A stretch of DNA of 64,000 nt from JAUMBM01 sp964441755 (lineage in GTDB: Bacteria > Bacteroidota > Bacteroidia > Chitinophagales > Saprospiraceae): assembly GCA_964441755.1 (NCBI GenBank), contig CAYTVG010000004.1:1-64000 (forward strand), given 5' to 3'. Made by a program: the position numbers and the translations under genes. Positions within the stretch are counted from its first letter, which is position 1. Every line of letters begins with the position of its first letter. Below, in pieces: positions 52,066-61,142 of the stretch. Under the pieces are notes generated by a model. That model was not told where the DNA came from. It worked only from the letters and a program-made list of their open reading frames with translations, and ran no database searches.

Positions 52066-55000
52066 ATGGAGAGACGTCTAATTAAGGTCGCTACAGAGCT
52101 GAACGTTGGTTTGCATACCATTGTAGATTTCCTCAATGGTAAAGGGTTTGATATTGAAGATAAGCCCACTGCGAAGGTTACAGATGCGATGTATACCGAA
52201 CTGCAGAAGGAATATCAGAAATCAGTCGACATAAAAGAGAAAGCAGACTCGCTGGTCATAGGCAATCGCCCCGGACAAGTGACTGTCCCCCCTGTTGTCA
52301 AGCGTGATACGCCCCCTGCTCCCGCTGCAAAAGCGGATGCACCGGCTCCGCCGGAAGATACTCCTAAAGAGGAGCCCCGCGAAGAAAGGCCTTCGCCACC
52401 CAAGATTAAGGTTGTTGGAAAAATCAACCTGGAAGAGCGCCTCAAAACGCGTCTGCGGGGAGGCGAGGTTAGTGAGCCGGCTCAGCCTGCTGTCGAAAAC
52501 AAGCCTGCCCCCGAGCCTGTAAGTCCGCCTCCTGTCGAAATCGTTGAGACTAAGGTCGCAGATGTACAGGCAGAGCCTAAGCAGGAAGAAACCATAGTGG
52601 CCTCTCCTAAGCCTGCAGACAGCCCCGCACCGGCACCCGAGCCTGTCGTTGTAGCTGAACCAAGTGTAGTTTCGGAAGAACCACCCGTACGGACTAAAGC
52701 TGTCGTTGCCGAGCAGCCTCCAAAACCTGCTGCCAAGCCTGCCAGTCCATCGACACCTCAACCAGCAGCGGCATTGCCTGCAGCTGCGCCGGAAGATGAT
52801 GTTTATCGCGCTGAAGCCCCTGAACTCAGAGGTCTCAAAATCCTCGGTAAGATTGAGCTCGATAAGCACAGCTCGCGCGGAAGAGGTGGTAAAAAGGAAA
52901 AAGAGAAAGAAAAACCAAAGCCAGCACAAACACCGGCTGATGGTAGTAAAGCTGCAGCGCCTACTCAGTCCGACAGCGCTGCTGATGCAGAAAACAAGCG
53001 CAAGCGCAAGCGTAAGCGCAAGAAGATATCCGGAGAGGAGAACAATGGTCCTAACACAAGACCAGCTCCTCAGGGTGGTGGCGACAGACCTCAACAGGCA
53101 GGCCAGCAACAGGGCAGGCCGCAAGGCAGACCTTCTTCAGCTCCTCCCAACCAGCAACAACCCAGAGGACAGCAGCAGCAGCAGCCTCACAGGATGGGAT
53201 CGGCTCCACAAGCGTCTCAGGAAGTCAGCCAGCGTGAAATTGAGGAAAAAATCAAGGCCACCATGGCTCGCCTGTCCGGCGGCGGAAAGAAAAAGCGTCA
53301 GAAACTTCGGCGCGATAACCGTGAGCGTTTAAGGGGACGGCAGGAGGAGCGTGATGCCGAAATGATGACCGACAAGCTGCAGGTAACGGAATTTATTTCC
53401 GTTCAGGAGCTTGCCAACGTAATGGGCGTGCCTGCTGTAGAGGTCATTATGACCTGTATGAACCTGGGTGTTATTGTTAGTATCAACCAGCGTCTTGACG
53501 CAGAAGTCATTGAGCTTGTTGCCAGTGAATTCGGTTATGAGGTGGAGTTCATCTCTGTAGAGGAACAGCTTGAAGACGAGTTGGAAGTTAAGGATGATCC
53601 GGAGGATCTGCAGCCCCGGGCACCTATTGTAACGGTCATGGGACACGTAGACCACGGTAAGACCTCATTACTCGACTATATCCGAAGTGCCAATGTTGTT
53701 AGTGGCGAAGCGGGTGGTATTACACAGCATATTGGGGCTTACGAAGTTGAAGTCGGTCCTTCAAAGAAAAAAATCACTTTCCTTGATACCCCCGGTCACG
53801 AGGCTTTCACTGCCATGCGTGCTCGCGGCGCCAAAATTACTGATATTGCTGTCATCATCGTTGCCGCTGACGATAGTGTGATGCCCCAAACGCGTGAGGC
53901 TATAAGCCACGCGACGGCTGCGGGTGTACCCATTGTTTTTGCTATCAACAAAATTGACAAGCCTGGTGCCAATCCTGAAAAGATCAAGCAGGATTTGGCT
54001 GCTATGAATTACCTCGTTGAATCTTGGGGTGGCAAGTATCAGTCACAGGATATTTCTGCCAAGACTGGTGTAGGCATTGAAGAATTACTGGAAAAAATCC
54101 TTTTGGAAGCAGAAATGCTCGATCTCAAGGCCAATCCGGATCGGATTGCTACCGGTACTGTTATCGAAGCTTCGCTCGACAAAGGCCGTGGTTATGTGAC
54201 TAAGTTGTTGGTACAGTCCGGTACGCTGAAAGATGGTCATGTAATTGTCGCAGGGGAATACTCTGGTCGCGTAAAGGCCATGTTCAACGAGCGCAATAAG
54301 CGCATCAAAGCTGCTGGTCCATCGGCACCTGTATTGGTGCTGGGTCTGAGCGGTGCTCCTCAGGCTGGTGAGCGCTTCAAGGTTACTGAAACAGACCAGG
54401 AAGCGCGTCAGCTTGCCATGAAGAGGGCTCAAATATCGCGGGAGCAGGCTAACCGCGCTACCAAGCGTATCAGTCTGGAAGAAATTGGTCGCCGTTTGGC
54501 ACTGGGCAGCTTTAAGGAACTCAACATCATTGTTAAGGGTGATGTGGATGGCTCAGTAGAAGCACTCAGCGACGCGCTGATCAAGCTGTCCATTGAAAGT
54601 GTTCAGGTCAATACCATTCACAAGGCGGTTGGACAGATTACAGAATCGGATGTTCTGTTGGCCTCTGCTTCTGACGCTATCATCGTGGGCTTTCAGGTTC
54701 GTCCTTCTGCCAATGCCCGCAAACTGGCGGAGCGTGAAGGTGTGGAGATTAAGCTCTACTCAATCATCTACGAAGCGATCGAACAGGTTAAGGCTGCCAT
54801 CGAAGGAATGTTGGAGCCCACTCGTGAGGAGACAATTGTCGCTCAGGTACAGGTTCGGGATGTGTTCAAGATATCCAAAGTGGGCATCGTAGCGGGTTGC
54901 TATGTCGAAGAAGGCAAAATTGCCCGTTCAACGCATATCCGACTCATCAGAGATGGTATCGTTATATTCCCTACGCGGGAAGGAGCCAATGGAGAAATTG

Positions 55001-55146
55001 AATCGCTCAAGCGATTTAAGGATGATGTCCGGGAGGTTCGTGCCGGTATGGAATGTGGTATTACAATCAAAAACTGTAATGATATACAGGTGGGTGACGT
55101 CATCGAAGGTTATGAAATTACGATGACTAAGCAAAAATTAAACTAG
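52066..55146 (+). CDS. infB: Translation initiation factor IF-2
   Basis: GTPase that brings initiator tRNA to the ribosome; 1026 residues. An IF2_N domain (about 1-55, LIKVATELNVGLHTIVDFL) is followed by a long Pro/Ala/Glu linker (about 75-390) with a lysine/arginine run (KRKRKRKRKK) and Gln-rich stretch, then a second IF2_N domain (about 440-490). The GTPase follows (G1 GHVDHGKTSLLD at about 526, then DTPGHEAF, NKIDKPGA) and ends in the usual domains II-IV. The linker is long but the family varies there. Confidence 0.97.
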   Translation: MERRLIKVATELNVGLHTIVDFLNGKGFDIEDKPTAKVTDAMYTELQKEYQKSVDIKEKADSLVIGNRPGQVTVPPVVKRDTPPAPAAKADAPAPPEDTPKEEPREERPSPPKIKVVGKINLEERLKTRLRGGEVSEPAQPAVENKPAPEPVSPPPVEIVETKVADVQAEPKQEETIVASPKPADSPAPAPEPVVVAEPSVVSEEPPVRTKAVVAEQPPKPAAKPASPSTPQPAAALPAAAPEDDVYRAEAPELRGLKILGKIELDKHSSRGRGGKKEKEKEKPKPAQTPADGSKAAAPTQSDSAADAENKRKRKRKRKKISGEENNGPNTRPAPQGGGDRPQQAGQQQGRPQGRPSSAPPNQQQPRGQQQQQPHRMGSAPQASQEVSQREIEEKIKATMARLSGGGKKKRQKLRRDNRERLRGRQEERDAEMMTDKLQVTEFISVQELANVMGVPAVEVIMTCMNLGVIVSINQRLDAEVIELVASEFGYEVEFISVEEQLEDELEVKDDPEDLQPRAPIVTVMGHVDHGKTSLLDYIRSANVVSGEAGGITQHIGAYEVEVGPSKKKITFLDTPGHEAFTAMRARGAKITDIAVIIVAADDSVMPQTREAISHATAAGVPIVFAINKIDKPGANPEKIKQDLAAMNYLVESWGGKYQSQDISAKTGVGIEELLEKILLEAEMLDLKANPDRIATGTVIEASLDKGRGYVTKLLVQSGTLKDGHVIVAGEYSGRVKAMFNERNKRIKAAGPSAPVLVLGLSGAPQAGERFKVTETDQEARQLAMKRAQISREQANRATKRISLEEIGRRLALGSFKELNIIVKGDVDGSVEALSDALIKLSIESVQVNTIHKAVGQITESDVLLASASDAIIVGFQVRPSANARKLAEREGVEIKLYSIIYEAIEQVKAAIEGMLEPTREETIVAQVQVRDVFKISKVGIVAGCYVEEGKIARSTHIRLIRDGIVIFPTREGANGEIESLKRFKDDVREVRAGMECGITIKNCNDIQVGDVIEGYEITMTKQKLN

Positions 55147-55170
55147 CGTAGCATTTCATTGCACCGCATA

Positions 55171-55214
55171 ACAGGCACTTGGGGGCGTGAAGCCCAAAAG
55201 TGCCTGTTTTTTTT
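55171..55214 (+). terminator. Terminator after infB
   Basis: ACAGGCACTT and its complement (55198-55207) close an inner GGGC/GCCC stem, followed by eight T, 24 bases past the infB stop. Confidence 0.9.
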
Positions 55215-55307
55215 ATGCGAAGCAATGCCCGACATGGGTAGTTTTTTTCATTTTTTGTTCAACCAATCGTGTTGAAATGTCGTTGCTACTAAGAGCATGG
55301 CATAGAT

Positions 55308-55326
55308 TTTTTGCCGGAGGCAAAAA
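55308..55326. repeat. Second copy of the 19-base hairpin
   Basis: TTTTTGCCGGAGGCAAAAA, the exact reverse complement of 40128-40146, forming an 8-bp stem with loop GGA. Here it lies between the infB terminator and the fRMsr gene, about 80 bases before that start codon. Confidence 0.55.
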
Positions 55327-55408
55327 GTCCGAACTTCTACATACATGCGCCCCCGGTGCTCATTCGGGAAGGTAGCAATCATTTATCTCCTCAAAATAAC
55401 GGTTTATT

Positions 55409-55942
55409 ATGGCTGCAAGTGCTGATATGCCTTACTTCATCAAGCCCTCTGTCAATTTCGAGCCTGCTGACAAACACAAAGCCTATCAGGATGCACTGCA
55501 GGCGATCAATGCTACATTGGAAGGAGAAAGCTGGATGATTTTAAAAATGAGTACCATCAATTGTCTTCTAAAAACCCACTTACCTTACTATTATTGGACA
55601 GGTTTTTATTTGGTGCGGGATGGCAGACTGAGTGTGGGGCCCTATCAGGGAACACTAGGCTGTCTGCACATAACTTTTGACAGGGGAGTCTGTGGTAAGG
55701 CTGCACGCACCGGCAAGACACAGCTGGTACAGGACACCCACGCACTTGCTGAAGGTAGTGAACACATTACCTGCGATCCCAATTCACAATCAGAGATAGT
55801 AGTTCCTGTTAAGAACAAAGAGGGAAAATTGATCGCTGTTTTTGACGTCGACAGTTCTACGACTGGCTCTTTTGATGAAATTGACCAATATTACCTCGAG
55901 CGATTGTTAGCGCATCAATTTGCTGATGTTCAACCGATATAG
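55409..55942 (+). CDS. Free methionine-(R)-sulfoxide reductase (GAF type)
   Basis: A 177-residue GAF-domain enzyme of the fRMsr group, which reduces free methionine-R-sulfoxide with thioredoxin-type electrons. All three conserved Cys are present: in LGCLHITF, RGVCGKAA and HITCDPNSQSEIVVPV. The last motif is diagnostic of the family. Start at ATG 55409; ATG 55427 is also possible. Single gene, convergent with rsmI. Confidence 0.92.
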   Translation: MAASADMPYFIKPSVNFEPADKHKAYQDALQAINATLEGESWMILKMSTINCLLKTHLPYYYWTGFYLVRDGRLSVGPYQGTLGCLHITFDRGVCGKAARTGKTQLVQDTHALAEGSEHITCDPNSQSEIVVPVKNKEGKLIAVFDVDSSTTGSFDEIDQYYLERLLAHQFADVQPI

Positions 55943-56001
55943 CTGTCTTTCAAATTTATACGCGCCCGAAGCCGGGGCCGTATATAGCAGCTGTAGTCAT
56001 C

Positions 56002-56673
56002 CTAAGCAGCCTTACCGCCGACAATAATAACAATCTCGCCTTTAGCCGCCCCTTCCTGCATATAATGTTCATGCAAAGCCGACAGGGTTGTAGTTCTGAT
56101 ATCCTCGTAATATTTACTGATCTCACGAGCCACGCAGGCCTGACGTTCTCCGCCACAAAATTCTATAAGTTGCTGCAGACACTTGGCAAGTCTGTGCGGA
56201 GACTCGTACAGAACAAATGTATTTGGCAGAGAGGCCAGGTATTGCAGGCGTGTTTGTCGGCCTTTTTTGTGGGGCAGAAAACCCTCAAAATGGAAGCGGT
56301 CGCAGGGTAGACCCGAAGCAGCTAAGGCAGGTACAAAAGCCGTAGGCCCGGGCAGGCAACTGACTTTTACACCAGCAGCCAAACACGCGCGGGTTAGTAA
56401 AAAGCCCGGGTCGCTGATGCCCGGGGTGCCAGCATCACTTACCAGTGCCGCACTGCCGCCTTGTTGTAGTTGCTGCACCAGGTGCCCAACAGCTGCATGC
56501 TCATTATGCGCATGATGCGCCCTCAGCGGCGTCTTGATATCATAATGATCCAACAGCTTTCGAGTAGTTCTGGTATCCTCTGCAAGAATAAAATCTACTT
56601 CGCCAAGAATGCGGATTGCTCTGAGGGTCATATCTTCGAGGTTGCCGACAGGCGTGGGCACTAAGTAGAGCAT
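56002..56673 (-). CDS. rsmI: 16S rRNA 2'-O-methyltransferase RsmI
   Basis: Methylates the ribose of C1402 in 16S rRNA using SAM. It has 223 residues, a little shorter than the E. coli protein (about 285). It begins MLYLVPTPVGNLEDMTLRA, has EDTRTTRKLL, VSDAGTPGISDPG and the LPGPTAFVPALAASGLP segment. Start 56673 is chosen over a frame extending 35 codons into purS. It is the third gene of pssA-purS-rsmI, 4 bases after purS. Confidence 0.95.
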   Translation of the reverse strand: MLYLVPTPVGNLEDMTLRAIRILGEVDFILAEDTRTTRKLLDHYDIKTPLRAHHAHNEHAAVGHLVQQLQQGGSAALVSDAGTPGISDPGFLLTRACLAAGVKVSCLPGPTAFVPALAASGLPCDRFHFEGFLPHKKGRQTRLQYLASLPNTFVLYESPHRLAKCLQQLIEFCGGERQACVAREISKYYEDIRTTTLSALHEHYMQEGAAKGEIVIIVGGKAA

Positions 56674-56677
56674 AGAC

Positions 56678-56935
56678 TTAGTTCTGGGCGATAAGCTCGT
56701 AGCTGTAAGTTTCCATAATGAGATTGGCAAGTAACTGCTTGCAGGCAGCCTCAACTTGTGCCCTGGCAGCGGCTTCATCAGCGGCTTCGATGCGAAGAGA
56801 AATATGCTTTCCTATGCGTACATCCTGTACACCAACGACCTGAATCGCTCCCAGATTATGCTGGACAGCTTTCCCCTGTGGATCCAGCAGCTCTTTATGC
56901 GGCATTATATTTATCTCGGCCTGAAAAACCATCAT
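56678..56935 (-). CDS. purS: Phosphoribosylformylglycinamidine synthase subunit PurS
   Basis: Small subunit (85 residues) of the PurL-PurQ-PurS complex in purine synthesis, where it carries ammonia between subunits. The pattern EINIMPHKELLDPQGKAVQHNLGAIQV is replaced only at a few positions relative to other PurS proteins. Its ATG abuts the pssA stop (TAAATG), an operon arrangement with no metabolic link. purL and purQ are not in the window. Confidence 0.93.
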   Translation of the reverse strand: MMVFQAEINIMPHKELLDPQGKAVQHNLGAIQVVGVQDVRIGKHISLRIEAADEAAARAQVEAACKQLLANLIMETYSYELIAQN

Positions 56936-57643
56936 TTATGAGTTGAATTGTAAAAAATAGCGAATCACATTTAGAAGAATGTAGGCAGACATCAATGGTG
57001 CAAGTGCCAACCCCCCGGCCAGCAGCAATGAACCCAAAGCCAGCACGGCAAAGATAATCCTAATCTCATTCCCTTGCCAGCCTGCTTTTTTGAATTTAAA
57101 GCTAAACATGGGTAGCTCGCTCAATAACAAATACGAAAGAACAGCCACCAGTACATACAAGCTGGCAGGTTGAGACAACCATATACGGCTGCCCCACAAG
57201 TCATGCTGATGCCACAAAAGCAGCCCCACCACCAACAGCGTCGCTGCGGGCGTTGGCAACCCCAAAAACTGATCTGTCTGCCGGCTATCAATGTTAAATT
57301 TAGCCAATCGAAGTGCTGAAGCTCCCGTGAGCAGAAAGGCAGGAAGACCCGGCAGATAAATTTCCGTAGCCTCTGCATCGCTCCCGCTTTGCAGCATCAT
57401 ATAAAGAATTACCCCGGGAGCCAACCCAAAGGATACCATATCTGCCAGACTGTCTAATTCCCGTCCGATGGCAGACTGTACATTCAGCATTCTCGCAACG
57501 AAGCCATCTGCAAAATCAGCTACACCTCCCGCAAGCAACAGGAGTACAGCTGCAGCGTAATGCTGATACAGTAGACAGACAACCGCTACGCAACCTGCCA
57601 GCAAATTGGCCAGGGTGAGTGCATTGGGAATATGCTTTTTCAT
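56936..57643 (-). CDS. pssA: CDP-diacylglycerol-serine O-phosphatidyltransferase
   Basis: Inner-membrane enzyme that makes phosphatidylserine from CDP-diacylglycerol and serine, the precursor of phosphatidylethanolamine. It has 235 residues and several transmembrane helices. The CDP-alcohol phosphotransferase motif D-G-x2-A-R-x8-G-x3-D-x3-D is complete (DGFVAR, then GRELDSLAD, at about residues 45-68). First gene of pssA-purS-rsmI. psd is not adjacent. Confidence 0.94.
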   Translation of the reverse strand: MKKHIPNALTLANLLAGCVAVVCLLYQHYAAAVLLLLAGGVADFADGFVARMLNVQSAIGRELDSLADMVSFGLAPGVILYMMLQSGSDAEATEIYLPGLPAFLLTGASALRLAKFNIDSRQTDQFLGLPTPAATLLVVGLLLWHQHDLWGSRIWLSQPASLYVLVAVLSYLLLSELPMFSFKFKKAGWQGNEIRIIFAVLALGSLLLAGGLALAPLMSAYILLNVIRYFLQFNS

Positions 57644-57918
57644 CGTTTGACTTATCGAGCGCTAAGATACCAAAAGAAATGCGTTTGCGTTACAATCATC
57701 CGGACAGAAGCCCAACGGCCATCGACAATCGTAGTTTTTCAAGCATCAGCGTATTGTAGTAGTGGTACAAATACACTATTGACCAAACTCTACAGCAGAT
57801 TTTATTGTCTTAATAATTACAGGTTTGTCCTTATCCATAAAACATAAAAACAATCATATACCTGGCTGCGTTCCCACTGAACGATGACCAGGTGTGTTGT
57901 TGAAATCAAGCTAAGGCT

Positions 57919-60918
57919 ATGCGAAATATTTTCCTGACATTCATATTTTTGGGTATTCATCTTTTGGCTTTCGCCCAATCGCCTGCCAATGATGCCTGCC
58001 AGAATGCCATCGTATTGACAGATCTCGAAAATTTTTGCTCTCTCTCCGGCGCTTACTCCAATATTAATGCAACGGATGAGGGTAGCACCCCTATTGCGAG
58101 TTGCTTTCTGAATACGACCGTTAGCCGTGATGTTTGGTTTCAATTTACAGCTATTGCCAATGGCCTGAGTCTGGCCATCATTGGTGACAACGATGTTAAT
58201 ATATCGGGTGGCACCCTTGCCAATCCCGATGTTGTTGTCTACAGTGGCAACTGTGGCGCACTCACTGAGTTGGCGTGTAATAATGATGGTGCCCAGGATG
58301 GGTTTGTACAAATTCTCAGTAATGAATTGGAAGTTGGAGAGACCTACTTCATACGTGTCAGCGCAGCTTTTGGCAATACGGGCACCTTTGAGTTGTGTAT
58401 TAATAATTTTAATCTGGTACCCGAGCCATCCGGTGACTGCAACAATGCCGTTGTTCTGTGTGATAAATCGCCTTTCACCGTACCGAGAGTTGTAGGAGCC
58501 GGTGCTGATCCCAACGAACTTACGGGTGCCACCTGCGGAGGTCTGCCTCTTGACGAAGACGCCTCCACTTGGTACAAATGGACCTGTGCCACTTCAGGGA
58601 CGCTAACTTTCATACTGACCCCCCTCAATCCTGCGGATGATTTGGATTTTTATGTTTACGAATTACCCAATGGGATAGACAACTGCTCGGGGAAAATATT
58701 GCGCAGGGATATGTCTGCCGGACAGCAAGGCGGGCAGCCTTTTTCTTTTTGGCAACGATGTACAGGACAGACAGGACTGTCTGCTTCCTCTACGGACATA
58801 TCCGAGCAGTGCGGTTGTCCCCCGGGTAATGACAATTTTTTGGTGGCACTCAACATGGTTGCCGGTAGAAGCTACGCACTGGTTGTCAACAATTTCAGTG
58901 AATCAGGTGCTGGATTTTCCATAGAATTTGGTGGGACGGGTACTTTTGTTGGCCCCACAGCCCGCTTTACAGCTACGCCCACTCGCGTATGTGTTGGAGA
59001 ATCTATCACTTTCACCGACGCCTCCACATTTACGACGGATCCTATTAATATACGTCGGTGGAATTTCGGGCAGGGTGCCTCTATCAGCCCTGTGAGCGGC
59101 TCGGGGCCTTTCACTGTTTCCTATAATCGTCCTGGTGTAAAATCCATTGTATTGGAAGTGGAAACCAATCGGGGATGCATCGTGACGGAAGTGGCTACCG
59201 TCGAAGTAGTATGCTGCGACGATCACTTCACCACCTCTGCCAACATTACGGATGTCAGTTGTCCGGGCACTACGACAGGCAGTATTGATTTCAGTGTCAG
59301 CAACGCTTTCGGGCCCTATGTCTATAGCTGGAACACCGGTGCTTCGAGTCAGGACATTACAGGTTTGGCAGCAGGAACGTACAGTCTGGCTATACGGGAT
59401 CAGTCGGGCTGCAGGGATACGCTCACATTTTCGGTAGACAGTCCCCCGCCTTATGATTTTGACACCCTGTTTGTACGGCCTACCTGTAACGGAGGTACTG
59501 ATGGTTCCCTCACATTTGTAGTCAACGGAGGCACCCCCCCATACGAATACAACTGGCAGGGCGGCGGTTTTGGCAATTCGAATACGCTCAGCAACATATC
59601 ACAGGGAAACTACGAGCTGGTCGTTAGAGATGGCAATGGCTGCATCATCAACCAGACCTTGCCCCTTCGGGAGCTTGAGCTCACATTAAATCCGGCCGTA
59701 CAGGCCATTACACGCCCCAGTTGCTTTGGTTTCAGCGATGGACAGATTGTTGTGGCCATCAACAACGGGCTTCCCCCTTACCAGTTTGACTTCAACAACG
59801 GCAATGGTTTTCAGTCTGCCAACGTACTCAATCAGTTAGTTGCGGGCACTTACCAGGTTGAGGTACTGGATGCGAATCTCTGCAGGGGAGACTTCATCTT
59901 TTCGGTAGAGGATCATCCGCCGTTAGTGCTTGATTTTGATGTGGCTAATGTTAGCTGCTTTGGTGAAACAGACGGCCGCATTGATGCCCTGATAAGTGGT
60001 GGCGTTGGAGGCTACCAATACTTATGGAATACAGGTACGACCAACAGCAGTCTGACACAACTGCCGGCTGACAGTTATTTTTTAACGGTGACTGACGCCA
60101 ATGGCTGCATTATTTGGGGCGACACACTACTCACGCAGCCACCCGCACTTCTGCTGGATGTTGCAGACATTGTGGACAATATATGCTTTGGTGAATCAGC
60201 CGGCAGCATAGCAGTCATTGCCCGAGGCGGCAGGCCTGGCTACGAGTATAGCCTTGACGGTAACACCTACCAGTTGGATTCTGTGCTCCGCAATCTGGCG
60301 GCAGGTCGCTACGAAGTCAGCGTACTGGACGCAAACGGTTGTACGGCAAGTGTTGACGCCATTGTTGGAGAACCCGCACAATTATTTGTGGAAGCTGGTC
60401 CGGACAGGTCGATTATCCTTGGATATGACACCCTGCTCACCGCCTTTAGCAACTATTCTCCGGTTACGTTCCGATGGGATCCGGTTGACAGCCTCGAATG
60501 CCTGACACCTGACTGTGACCGCGTGCGCGTCAACCCGGTTGATTTGACTCTCTACACGGTGACTGTCGTCAACGAGGACGGCTGTGTAGCCATCGACACC
60601 GTACTTGTGCGCGTCATCAAAGACCGCCCCGTATACGCACCGAATGCCTTTAGCCCTAACAGTGACGGCATCAACGATTTTTTCACCCTTTATGGAGGTC
60701 CCGGGCTGCGGCGGATTCAAAAACTTCAGGTATATAGCCGGTGGGGGTCTTTGGTTTTTGAAGCCAATGACATTTTACCCAACGACCCAAAGCTGGGTTG
60801 GGACGGCAGATTCAGGAATCAGGAAGTGGATCCGGGTGTATTTGTATTCCGGGCGGAAGTAATTTTTACTGACGGTGTATCGGAGCTGATTAGCGGAGAT
60901 ATCACTGTCCTGCGCTAG
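57919..60918 (+). CDS. Large secreted protein with SprB repeats and T9SS type B sorting domain
   Basis: A 999-residue extracellular protein. Signal peptide residues 1-20 (LLAFAQ). Two beta domains of the pre-peptidase C-terminal-like kind follow (about 25-150 and 175-330). Next are a PKD domain (about 345-430, GESITFTDAS), five tandem SprB repeats (about 440-826; each with a C-x-G-x-x-D/T-G-x-I pattern and a closing Y-x-L-x-V-x-D-x-x-G-C), and a gliding-motility-associated C-terminal sorting domain (about 904-999, YAPNAFSPNSDGIND). SprB itself is the mobile gliding adhesin. This smaller protein is probably an adhesin or surface-matrix component exported by the type IX system. Confidence 0.92.
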   Translation: MRNIFLTFIFLGIHLLAFAQSPANDACQNAIVLTDLENFCSLSGAYSNINATDEGSTPIASCFLNTTVSRDVWFQFTAIANGLSLAIIGDNDVNISGGTLANPDVVVYSGNCGALTELACNNDGAQDGFVQILSNELEVGETYFIRVSAAFGNTGTFELCINNFNLVPEPSGDCNNAVVLCDKSPFTVPRVVGAGADPNELTGATCGGLPLDEDASTWYKWTCATSGTLTFILTPLNPADDLDFYVYELPNGIDNCSGKILRRDMSAGQQGGQPFSFWQRCTGQTGLSASSTDISEQCGCPPGNDNFLVALNMVAGRSYALVVNNFSESGAGFSIEFGGTGTFVGPTARFTATPTRVCVGESITFTDASTFTTDPINIRRWNFGQGASISPVSGSGPFTVSYNRPGVKSIVLEVETNRGCIVTEVATVEVVCCDDHFTTSANITDVSCPGTTTGSIDFSVSNAFGPYVYSWNTGASSQDITGLAAGTYSLAIRDQSGCRDTLTFSVDSPPPYDFDTLFVRPTCNGGTDGSLTFVVNGGTPPYEYNWQGGGFGNSNTLSNISQGNYELVVRDGNGCIINQTLPLRELELTLNPAVQAITRPSCFGFSDGQIVVAINNGLPPYQFDFNNGNGFQSANVLNQLVAGTYQVEVLDANLCRGDFIFSVEDHPPLVLDFDVANVSCFGETDGRIDALISGGVGGYQYLWNTGTTNSSLTQLPADSYFLTVTDANGCIIWGDTLLTQPPALLLDVADIVDNICFGESAGSIAVIARGGRPGYEYSLDGNTYQLDSVLRNLAAGRYEVSVLDANGCTASVDAIVGEPAQLFVEAGPDRSIILGYDTLLTAFSNYSPVTFRWDPVDSLECLTPDCDRVRVNPVDLTLYTVTVVNEDGCVAIDTVLVRVIKDRPVYAPNAFSPNSDGINDFFTLYGGPGLRRIQKLQVYSRWGSLVFEANDILPNDPKLGWDGRFRNQEVDPGVFVFRAEVIFTDGVSELISGDITVLR

Positions 60919-60958
60919 AAGCCTCAACTAAATTCCCTTTTCCGTCCTGCTAATTCAC

Positions 60959-60966
60959 TATCTTTG
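60959..60966 (+). promoter_or_regulatory. -7 element of the icmF promoter
   Basis: TATCTTTG, an exact TAnnTTTG, but no TTG lies at the usual upstream distance. The leader would be about 170 bases; no structure was recognised in it. Confidence 0.5.
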
Positions 60967-61142
60967 CAGACGAAAATGGCGTGTATATTGGCGCAAAGCC
61001 ACTATACATGCGACCGATAGAGACTACATTTTACCAAATACTACCAAAACAACCTCCGGCCTGTACCAGCAGTCGTTGGCATATCTGCACGACAACATGC
61101 TAACGGTGCTGTCTGGCTCATGTCCGGGGCTTCAACACCAGT

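Noticed and set aside
52222..53124. 300-codon minus-strand frame
   Set aside because: Antisense to the repetitive Pro/Ala/Glu linker of infB, whose codon bias produces a long reverse frame rich in Arg, Cys and Leu.
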